This document shows, piece by piece, positions 62,701 to 64,000 of a DNA stretch of 64,000 nucleotides (position 1 is the first letter of the stretch; each line of letters opens with the position of its first letter). Source of the DNA: Patagioenas fasciata (taxonomy: Eukaryota; Chordata; Aves; Columbiformes; Columbidae). The position numbers and the translations under genes are program-made. The DNA is taken from the NCBI RefSeq assembly GCF_037038585.1, contig NC_092525.1:31398367-31462366 (forward strand), read 5' to 3'. Below the pieces are notes generated by a model that saw nothing but the letters and a program-made list of their open reading frames with translations, ran no database searches and was not told where the DNA came from.

Positions 62701-63450
62701 TGTCAGTGGTGAGAAAACTAATGCCCCAGCACAGCACAGTGAACTGCCTTGCAGAGATACTACTTGGTGTCCATGAAGAACTGTAGTCACACCAGCATGA
62801 CTATCTGCCTGAGTTAATTATCACTTTCTTCCCAGAAGTGCTGAAGAGCCAAAGGACAATGTTACATAGATATATCTGTCCTACTGATAGCTCCTCACCT
62901 TGCATGGGTGTTGTGCATGGTAATTAGCTGTGCTGTGTCCATGGCCTGTTATTTCTGATTCAGGCCTTGATACCTTTCCAATTCCCAGCAGAATTCTTGA
63001 AATTCCGATTATATTAGCTATGCACTGGCTGCCTTTGACTGATTCACCTCAGCATGTCATCTTGCTTTAGATGCATCTTTTAAAATCAGTTCCTTATGGA
63101 TTTAGGATAGAGCCAGTATGTGTCACTTTAGAAATCTTGCTTATCTCTATAGGAGCTGGATATGAATCATGTTAGAAAACAAAGCAAAAAACAACAACAA
63201 ACAAAACTGCAGGGAATATGAAAACTCTTGACAACCCCACAACTCAAAGTAACAACAATTAAAAAATAAAGCAAATAAGACAAAACAAAAGCTGTCTAGG
63301 GGAAACTGGAGATCTGCAAAGCATAGGAATTCTCTTTTAGTTTCCATCTAAGCCTGACAATACCATTGACATTGGTTCAGCACATTAAGAGACAGGTTTC
63401 TTTTTTGTCTGTTTCAGCTTGAAGAGCAAATATTGGGTCAATGAGCAAAG
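9154..63450 (+). CDS. ABCA4: ABCA4, retinal-specific phospholipid/retinoid-transporting ATPase (exons 1-32 of about 50; 3' part outside the window)
   Basis: ABCA4 (rim protein, ABCR) is a full ABC transporter in photoreceptor outer-segment disc rims. It moves N-retinylidene-phosphatidylethanolamine from the lumenal to the cytoplasmic leaflet, clearing all-trans-retinal in the visual cycle. The assembled exons give about 1,605 codons in the order TM1 (residues ~23-45), ECD1 (~46-645), TM2-6 (~650-862), a charged linker, NBD1 with Walker A, Q-loop, signature, Walker B and H-loop (~985-1225), a second linker, TM7 (~1426-1450) and ECD2. Exons 1-16 have the lengths I recall for human. Later exons differ by multiples of three, or by in-phase changes in the linkers. 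All introns are GT-AG and phases match. It is not ABCA1 or ABCA7: segments such as [15 protein letters not shown] and [15 protein letters not shown] are ABCA4-like. The window ends inside intron 32. Residue numbers use the longer options for exons 18 and 24. Confidence 0.97.
9220..12917 (+). other. ABCA4 intron 1
   Basis: It holds a short CCAT run (about 9717-9731), a CRX-like TAATCC at 9713-9718, its reverse form GGATTA at 10089-10094, an A14 tract at 11776-11789, and a GC-richer patch at about 11925-12140 with a perfect GCCACGTGGC palindrome. Nothing coding is supported. Confidence 0.7.
12050..12059. promoter_or_regulatory. CACGTG E-box in a 10-base palindrome, intron 1
   Basis: GCCACGTGGC is a perfect palindrome carrying the E-box bound by bHLH-ZIP factors such as USF and MYC/MAX. 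It sits in the only GC-richer part of intron 1. Function is inferred from the motif alone. Confidence 0.25.
12918..13011 (+). CDS. ABCA4: ABCA4 exon 2 (TM1; residues 23-54)
   Basis: A T-rich tract ending in CCAG precedes the exon, and donor GTAAGA follows. It encodes the first membrane helix ([18 protein letters not shown]) and the entry to the lumenal ECD1 ([11 protein letters not shown]). The codon split across the boundary is Cys54, a known disulfide residue in human ABCA4. Length is 94 bases, as in human. Confidence 0.97.
13518..13659 (+). CDS. ABCA4: ABCA4 exon 3 (ECD1; residues 54-101)
   Basis: It starts after TTCTAG and ends at GTAAGC. It contains [20 protein letters not shown] followed by Cys75 and Cys81, both disulfide-forming in the human protein, and the Asn98-Asn-Ser glycosylation sequon near the 3' end. 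Length is 142 bases. Confidence 0.97.
13660..15554 (+). other. ABCA4 intron 3
   Basis: No repeat family or exon is visible. The acceptor lies about 60 bases after a T-run near 15478-15492. The short frames on both strands at 14994-15398 overlap one another and look like chance. Confidence 0.65.
15555..15694 (+). CDS. ABCA4: ABCA4 exon 4 (ECD1; residues 101-148)
   Basis: Acceptor CTTTTAG and donor GTAATT flank 140 bases encoding [20 protein letters not shown], then [20 protein letters not shown], an alpha-helical part of ECD1. The split codons at both ends restore Ile101 and Gly148. Confidence 0.97.
15695..18052 (+). other. ABCA4 intron 4
   Basis: It contains an A16 tract (16891-16906) and a T12 tract near 16988-16999 but no recognisable transposon. 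A plus-strand frame at 17271-17654 has no similarity I know and no splice context. Confidence 0.65.
18053..18180 (+). CDS. ABCA4: ABCA4 exon 5 (ECD1; residues 148-190)
   Basis: Acceptor CATCCAG, donor GTGGGT, 128 bases. It reads [20 protein letters not shown] and continues to the conserved VNAQVRPEQ end. The exon ends at a codon boundary. Confidence 0.97.
18181..22326 (+). other. ABCA4 intron 5
   Basis: This intron of about 4.1 kb has an A-tract at about 20190-20206 and a T-run near 21261-21274. I recognise no interspersed repeat, RNA gene or exon. Confidence 0.65.
22327..22524 (+). CDS. ABCA4: ABCA4 exon 6 (ECD1; residues 191-256)
   Basis: Acceptor TTGCAG, donor GTAAGT, 198 bases and both ends in phase 0. 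It encodes [20 protein letters not shown] and then the very conserved [10 protein letters not shown] near the 3' end. Confidence 0.97.
22525..26595 (+). other. ABCA4 intron 6
   Basis: The main feature is a T-rich low-complexity stretch at about 23040-23300, which creates a spurious Phe/Leu-rich frame. Otherwise it is unremarkable AT-rich DNA without a recognisable repeat. Confidence 0.65.
26596..26685 (+). CDS. ABCA4: ABCA4 exon 7 (ECD1; residues 257-286)
   Basis: Acceptor TTCACAG, donor GTAAGT, 90 bases. It encodes [20 protein letters not shown] and ends SQVMQK, aligning with the human LPTLLDSRSQGINLRSWG segment. Confidence 0.96.
27078..27318 (+). CDS. ABCA4: ABCA4 exon 8 (ECD1; residues 287-367)
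   Basis: Acceptor GCTGCAG, donor GTAAGT, 241 bases. It includes Cys324 and the almost invariant blocks [20 protein letters not shown] and [11 protein letters not shown]. This is the most conserved part of ECD1 in the window and settles the ABCA4 identity. Confidence 0.98.
27319..28848 (+). other. ABCA4 intron 8
   Basis: It carries the TAGA microsatellite listed separately and a few ATC triplets at about 27540-27552. No coding or RNA feature is seen in the rest. Confidence 0.65.
27824..27861 (+). repeat. (TAGA)n microsatellite, about 9.5 units
   Basis: Uninterrupted tetranucleotide repeat directly after an AT-alternating stretch (about 27808-27823). It is probably length-polymorphic. Confidence 0.95.
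28849..28988 (+). CDS. ABCA4: ABCA4 exon 9 (ECD1; residues 367-413)
   Basis: Acceptor TCTTTAG, donor GTAAGT, 140 bases. It holds Cys370 and the conserved run [20 protein letters not shown]. The first codon is completed by one base from exon 8. Confidence 0.97.
29973..30089 (+). CDS. ABCA4: ABCA4 exon 10 (ECD1; residues 414-452)
   Basis: Acceptor TTCCTCAG, donor GTACGT, 117 bases. The Asn415-Ser-Thr glycosylation sequon is kept. At 444 the sequence is Asn-Ser-Leu, so the human Asn444 sequon is broken. The exon ends in QMNMIR, which is conserved. Confidence 0.97.
30843..31040 (+). CDS. ABCA4: ABCA4 exon 11 (ECD1; residues 453-518)
   Basis: Acceptor TCCTTAG, donor GTAAGG, 198 bases. It encodes [20 protein letters not shown] and [20 protein letters not shown]. 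Human Asn504 is His here, removing that sequon, while Asn484-Gly-Ser is a potential new one (followed by Pro, which disfavours use). Confidence 0.97.
31041..35368 (+). other. ABCA4 intron 11
   Basis: At 4.3 kb this is the largest intron in the window. I see no repeat family, exon or RNA gene in it, only AT-rich sequence and short chance frames. Confidence 0.65.
35369..35574 (+). CDS. ABCA4: ABCA4 exon 12 (ECD1; residues 519-587)
   Basis: Acceptor CCTGTAG, donor GTAAGT, 206 bases. It starts with Cys519, a disulfide residue. It includes [20 protein letters not shown] and the highly conserved [20 protein letters not shown]. Confidence 0.98.
36371..36547 (+). CDS. ABCA4: ABCA4 exon 13 (end of ECD1; residues 587-646)
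   Basis: Acceptor TTTTGAG, donor GTGAGT, 177 bases. It encodes [20 protein letters not shown] and ends [15 protein letters not shown], with Cys641 (in human it bridges ECD1 to ECD2). The last codon is Val rather than human Ser646. Confidence 0.97.
36548..38282 (+). other. ABCA4 intron 13
   Basis: It has an A25 tract at 36869-36893 and a C/T/A-rich stretch around 37350-37720 with scattered CCTAA words. No recognisable element explains them. Confidence 0.6.
38283..38505 (+). CDS. ABCA4: ABCA4 exon 14 (TM2-TM3; residues 646-720)
   Basis: Acceptor TTGGCAG, donor GTAAGG, 223 bases. TM2 ([20 protein letters not shown]), the short cytosolic coupling segment [16 protein letters not shown], and TM3 ([20 protein letters not shown]) can be read directly. 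Confidence 0.98.
38506..40274 (+). other. ABCA4 intron 14
   Basis: It contains an A/C-rich low-complexity stretch (about 38960-39020) and the 98-base inverted repeat listed separately. No exon is visible. Confidence 0.65.
39465..39562. repeat. 98-bp imperfect hairpin (23-base arms, 21 of 23 matching)
   Basis: The outer arms 39465-39487 and 39540-39562 are reverse complements at 21 of 23 positions, beginning AACAATGTTGA on each strand. An inner pair, GTTTTGA and TCAAAAC, sits near the centre, so most of the element could fold into one long stem. I find no clear target-site duplication. It may be a short non-autonomous transposon copy or a structured RNA; the family is unknown to me. Confidence 0.7.
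40275..40496 (+). CDS. ABCA4: ABCA4 exon 15 (TM4-TM5; residues 721-794)
   Basis: Acceptor CTTACAG, donor GTAAGC, 222 bases. TM4 ([20 protein letters not shown]), the loop [16 protein letters not shown] and TM5 ([16 protein letters not shown]) are clear and closely match human. Confidence 0.98.
40497..42417 (+). other. ABCA4 intron 15
   Basis: I recognise nothing beyond short overlapping chance frames on both strands at 41800-42180. Confidence 0.6.
42418..42622 (+). CDS. ABCA4: ABCA4 exon 16 (TM6 region; residues 795-863)
   Basis: Acceptor ATTCCAG, donor GTAGGT, 205 bases. It encodes [20 protein letters not shown] and the sixth helix around [20 protein letters not shown]. The exon ends after the first base of the Gly863 codon, as in human. 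Confidence 0.97.
42623..45212 (+). other. ABCA4 intron 16
   Basis: AT-rich and T-rich on the + strand around 42920-43410, giving Phe/Leu-rich spurious frames. No repeat family or exon is identified. Confidence 0.6.
45213..45311 (+). CDS. ABCA4: ABCA4 exon 17 (start of pre-NBD1 linker; residues 863-896)
   Basis: Acceptor CTTTAG and strong donor GTGAGT. The exon completes Gly863 and reads [20 protein letters not shown], then a new tail [12 protein letters not shown]. Length is 99 bases against 66 in human, so the exon has grown by 33 bases at its 3' end and the phase is kept. Gly863 is the residue affected by the common human variant c.2588G>C. A weaker in-phase donor at 45303 would shorten it by three codons. 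Confidence 0.93.
45312..48616 (+). other. ABCA4 intron 17
   Basis: It contains the degraded CR1 copy, a 16-base tandem pair at 47748-47763 and 47767-47782, and a 19-base palindrome at 45980-45998. A 153-codon minus-strand frame at 46017-46478 has no recognisable content. Confidence 0.65.
46775..47411 (+). mobile_element. Degraded CR1 LINE fragment (3' end of ORF2 plus 3' terminus), internally deleted
   Basis: The stretch around 46833-46930 follows the CR1 reverse-transcriptase coding pattern (CATGAAGGACAAG, then GTGGATTTACCAAA), with many substitutions and stops. From about 47191 it matches the distal CR1 segment (GAGAGCCAATGG, GCTGGAACAGCTTGCTCAGA) and ends near GTCCCTTCTGATT and TCTATGATTAC, like the CR1 3' terminus. 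The middle of ORF2 is missing around 47140-47190. The copy cannot encode protein. The limits are approximate. Confidence 0.8.
48617..48841 (+). CDS. ABCA4: ABCA4 exon 18 (Lys/Glu-rich linker; residues 896-971)
   Basis: Acceptor TATATAG opens a frame beginning [20 protein letters not shown] and continuing as an extremely charged Lys/Glu tract. Two donors keep the phase. GTAAGG at 48842 gives 225 bases and, joined to exon 19, an Ile-Asn-Thr-Phe-Phe junction like human Ile-His-Asp-Ser-Phe-Phe. GTAAAA at 48749 gives 132 bases and a Val. I prefer the longer form for its better +5 base and the Ile codon. Human exon 18 has 90 bases. The segment lies in the cytosol just before NBD1 and is probably disordered. 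Confidence 0.8.
48842..51451 (+). other. ABCA4 intron 18
   Basis: No recognised element. Overlapping frames of 60-86 codons at 49614-49986 on both strands look like chance. A T-run precedes the exon 19 acceptor (51410-51425). Confidence 0.6.
51452..51629 (+). CDS. ABCA4: ABCA4 exon 19 (NBD1 start, Walker A; residues 971-1030)
   Basis: Acceptor TTTCAAG, donor GTAAGT, 178 bases (human 175). It encodes [12 protein letters not shown] and the Walker A loop [10 protein letters not shown] (51598-51627), whose Lys is equivalent to human Lys969. It is joined to exon 20 through a Met codon where human has Leu. Confidence 0.97.
51630..52974 (+). other. ABCA4 intron 19
   Basis: A 17-base direct repeat (TTTGACCCAAAATAAAA at 52368-52384 and 52395-52411) reflects a local 27-base duplication. 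Nothing else is recognised. Confidence 0.65.
52975..53106 (+). CDS. ABCA4: ABCA4 exon 20 (NBD1, Q-loop; residues 1030-1074)
   Basis: Acceptor TTCCCAG, donor GTAAGT, 132 bases. It encodes [20 protein letters not shown] and the Q-loop in [10 protein letters not shown], with the Gln codon at 53084-53086. Confidence 0.97.
53375..53514 (+). CDS. ABCA4: ABCA4 exon 21 (NBD1 helical subdomain; residues 1074-1121)
   Basis: Acceptor TTTCACAG, 140 bases. It encodes [20 protein letters not shown] and the conserved [11 protein letters not shown]. The exon ends inside the ABC signature motif: Leu-Ser is here and the next Gly codon is split. The donor GTGCCT is a poor match to consensus. Confidence 0.96.
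53515..54287 (+). other. ABCA4 intron 21
   Basis: It holds a GT/AT dinucleotide repeat. The remainder shows no recognisable feature. Confidence 0.7.
53759..53798 (+). repeat. Compound (GT)8(AT)12 microsatellite
   Basis: Uninterrupted GT (53759-53774) passing directly into AT (53775-53798). It is likely polymorphic in length. Confidence 0.95.
54288..54425 (+). CDS. ABCA4: ABCA4 exon 22 (NBD1, signature and Walker B; residues 1121-1167)
   Basis: Acceptor CTGGCAG, donor GTAACA, 138 bases. It completes [15 protein letters not shown] and carries Walker B with its catalytic Glu, [13 protein letters not shown] (Asp-Glu codons at 54352-54357), followed by [15 protein letters not shown]. It is nearly identical to human. 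Confidence 0.98.
54695..54882 (+). CDS. ABCA4: ABCA4 exon 23 (NBD1, H-loop; residues 1167-1229)
   Basis: Acceptor TTCTAG, donor GTAAGT, 188 bases (human 194). It contains [20 protein letters not shown] with the switch His, and [20 protein letters not shown]. It ends in the less conserved [10 protein letters not shown]. Confidence 0.97.
54883..55641 (+). other. ABCA4 intron 23
   Basis: No exon, repeat or RNA feature is recognised. Confidence 0.65.
55642..55732 (+). CDS. ABCA4: ABCA4 exon 24 (linker after NBD1; residues 1230-1260)
   Basis: The frame is fixed by its 3' end, Ala-Pro-Glu-Gln-Glu-Leu-Asp-Gly, which matches human Thr-Pro-Glu-Gln-Val-Leu-Asp-Gly, and by donor GTAAGA. Upstream it reads CSCSCSSC from three tandem TGCTCC units, similar to the human Cys-Ser-Cys-Ser-Ser. 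Two in-phase acceptors exist: GGTAG at 55641 (91 bases) and CTCAG at 55665 (67 bases). Human has 85. The first is preferred because it is the first AG after the pyrimidine-rich stretch and the length is closer. Confidence 0.75.
55733..56350 (+). other. ABCA4 intron 24
   Basis: It contains an A-rich tract at about 56050-56080. Nothing else is recognised. Confidence 0.65.
56351..56556 (+). CDS. ABCA4: ABCA4 exon 25 (conserved post-NBD1 regulatory segment; residues 1260-1328)
   Basis: Acceptor TTCACAG, donor GTAACA, 206 bases. It encodes [20 protein letters not shown] and [20 protein letters not shown], the folded cytosolic segment that follows each ABCA NBD, ending in LEE. Confidence 0.97.
56980..57028 (+). 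CDS. ABCA4: ABCA4 exon 26 (linker; residues 1329-1345)
   Basis: A 49-base micro-exon, the same length as human, between CTGGCAG and GTATAG. It reads [16 protein letters not shown]. The first five residues are conserved and the rest is divergent. Confidence 0.93.
57029..57550 (+). other. ABCA4 intron 26
   Basis: It carries the 14-base stem-loop listed separately. Otherwise it is AT-rich without a recognised element. Confidence 0.65.
57219..57264. repeat. Perfect 14-base inverted repeat with 18-base loop
   Basis: ACTTTTATTTACAT (57219-57232) and its exact complement (57251-57264) flank 18 bases. It could form a stem-loop in RNA or be the core of a decayed palindromic transposon. The family is not recognised. 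Confidence 0.7.
57551..57792 (+). CDS. ABCA4: ABCA4 exon 27 (variable linker to TM7; residues 1345-1425)
   Basis: Acceptor ACCTAG, donor GTACAG, 242 bases (human 266). The first two-thirds is hydrophilic, Asn/Thr/Glu-rich and unlike the Pro-rich human sequence. It has no similarity I can use beyond position and phase. The last third ([20 protein letters not shown], then RSHKDFLAQ) is conserved and leads into TM7. Confidence 0.95.
57793..58238 (+). other. ABCA4 intron 27
   Basis: A CTTT repeat lies at 57950-57975. The rest is unremarkable. Confidence 0.7.
57950..57975 (+). repeat. (CTTT)n microsatellite, about 6.5 units
   Basis: Uninterrupted pyrimidine tetranucleotide repeat. Confidence 0.95.
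58239..58363 (+). CDS. ABCA4: ABCA4 exon 28 (TM7; residues 1426-1467)
   Basis: Acceptor CCTGCAG, donor GTGAGA, 125 bases. TM7 ([20 protein letters not shown]) is followed by the start of ECD2, [20 protein letters not shown], nearly as in human. Confidence 0.98.
58364..59725 (+). other. ABCA4 intron 28
   Basis: It contains the TA-flanked mariner-type palindrome listed separately. A T/G-rich patch at about 58880-58960 creates a spurious hydrophobic frame. Confidence 0.65.
59402..59478. mobile_element. 77-bp palindromic MITE of mariner (TA-target) type
   Basis: Arms 59402-59435 and 59445-59478 are reverse complements at 30 of 34 positions around a 9-base loop, and both ends begin CAGGGT on their own strand. 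TA dinucleotides lie immediately outside (59400-59401 and 59479-59480), as expected for Tc1/mariner target-site duplication. It has no coding capacity, so it would be a non-autonomous copy. The family name is not known to me. If transcribed with ABCA4 it would form a hairpin the size of a microRNA precursor. Confidence 0.75.
59726..59824 (+). CDS. ABCA4: ABCA4 exon 29 (ECD2; residues 1467-1500)
   Basis: Acceptor TTGTTAG, donor GTAAGT, 99 bases. It encodes [20 protein letters not shown] and [12 protein letters not shown], with the Cys equivalent to human Cys1444. Confidence 0.97.
59825..60833 (+). other. ABCA4 intron 29
   Basis: A pyrimidine-rich patch lies at about 60400-60495. No other element is recognised. 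Confidence 0.65.
60834..61023 (+). CDS. ABCA4: ABCA4 exon 30 (ECD2; residues 1500-1563)
   Basis: Acceptor CACATAG, donor GTAGTG, 190 bases (human 187). It holds the ECD2 cysteines: YPC, then [19 protein letters not shown]. It ends GAGGLPPPQ. Asn-Leu-Ser replaces human Asn1469-Ile-Thr and keeps the sequon, while the human Asn-Ser-Thr after Tyr-Pro-Cys-Gly is lost. Confidence 0.96.
61024..62327 (+). other. ABCA4 intron 30
   Basis: A-rich simple sequence at about 61243-61280 and an A22-type tract at about 61983-62004. No family is recognised. Confidence 0.65.
62328..62422 (+). CDS. ABCA4: ABCA4 exon 31 (ECD2; residues 1564-1595)
   Basis: Acceptor CTTTCCAG, donor GTAGGC, 95 bases. It encodes [20 protein letters not shown], keeping the glycosylation sequon equivalent to human Asn1529, then YPTLIKG. 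Confidence 0.96.
62423..63417 (+). other. ABCA4 intron 31
   Basis: A/C-rich simple sequence at about 63176-63290. Nothing else is recognised. Confidence 0.65.
63418..63450 (+). CDS. ABCA4: ABCA4 exon 32 (ECD2 micro-exon; residues 1595-1606)
   Basis: A 33-base exon, the same length as human, between GTTTCAG and GTAAGA. It encodes [10 protein letters not shown] with split codons at each end, matching human LKSKFWVNEQR. It is the last exon in the window. Confidence 0.93.
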
Positions 63451-64000
63451 GTAAGAAACCAATTCACAGATTATGGTGGTAAATACAAGAACAATGAATT
63501 TCTGTTTAACCATGGAACCTCACAATGTTTCTCTGAATGGACAAGGGGAATAGTATAGATAGTATAGAACAAAGAGATAGCTTCAGTAGGAAATAGGCTG
63601 GGGGTCAGCAAGGGTTTTATAAAGACAAGGGGTTGTATTTGTTTGGACTACCCCACAAAGATGAAGACCAGAGGCACACAATGGAACTCTTTACAGTTTT
63701 ATTATCTACAAGAACCACACTAATGGGATCTGAGTGATGGAAAGTTACAATACAAAACTGCACTACATTGGAATAGTGCTCTGACACAGCTCTTTTAAAG
63801 TCCAGGAGAAAAATACGAACTCTCCAAAAAAAAAAAAAAAAGACCTGGGTAAGATATGAAACCCAGACACCAGCCAATCAAATACAGAAGTAACAACCAT
63901 AACTCCCCATCTGTGCTCTGAACGCATGCAGTGGTTATAAAACAGATTCCACTAATGCTCCATGCTTATGTAGAGGCATCAGCTAACCCCCGTGTGATGT
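63451..64000 (+). other. Start of ABCA4 intron 32 (runs off the window)
   Basis: An A15 tract lies at about 63827-63841. Exon 33, expected to read like GGISIGGKLP, is not present, so the gene continues to the right. Confidence 0.8.

Overview
This window is vertebrate nuclear DNA, most likely from a bird. It holds multi-exon genes with GT-AG introns, microsatellites and A-tracts. The only identifiable interspersed LINE is a decayed CR1 copy, the dominant LINE of birds and other sauropsids. I cannot fix the species from sequence alone. There are no bacterial operons, CRISPR arrays or phage genes.

Layout. Positions 1-634 are the end of the last coding exon of ARHGAP29, a Rho GTPase-activating protein. 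A 3' UTR follows, with several possible poly(A) signals. Positions of about 1.7-9.05 kb are an intergenic stretch with no gene I can support. ABCA4, the photoreceptor retinoid/phosphatidylethanolamine transporter of the ABCA family, starts with an ATG at 9154 and runs on the + strand to beyond the right edge. I located 32 consecutive coding exons (exon 1 at 9154-9219 to exon 32 at 63418-63450), all with GT-AG borders and compatible phases. They give about 1,605 codons: TM1, extracellular domain 1, TM2-6, nucleotide-binding domain 1, the R-domain-like linker, TM7 and most of extracellular domain 2. The remaining exons lie outside the window. ARHGAP29 followed by ABCA4 on the same strand is the gene order of human 1p22.

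The first 16 exons have exactly the lengths I recall for human ABCA4, and every ECD1 disulfide cysteine checked is kept. Divergence is concentrated in two cytosolic linkers. The segment before NBD1 (exons 17-18) is enlarged and very rich in Lys and Glu. The segment between NBD1 and TM7 (exons 24 and 27) is rewritten and includes a Cys-Ser hexanucleotide repeat. Two of these exons have competing in-phase splice sites.

The introns contain a 77-bp mariner-type palindrome flanked by TA, an unrelated 98-bp imperfect hairpin, a shorter stem-loop, the CR1 relic, and simple repeats (TAGA, GT/AT, CTTT). I found no previously undescribed gene system. The best candidates for a second look are the charged linker, the two hairpin elements and the altered N-glycosylation pattern of ECD1.
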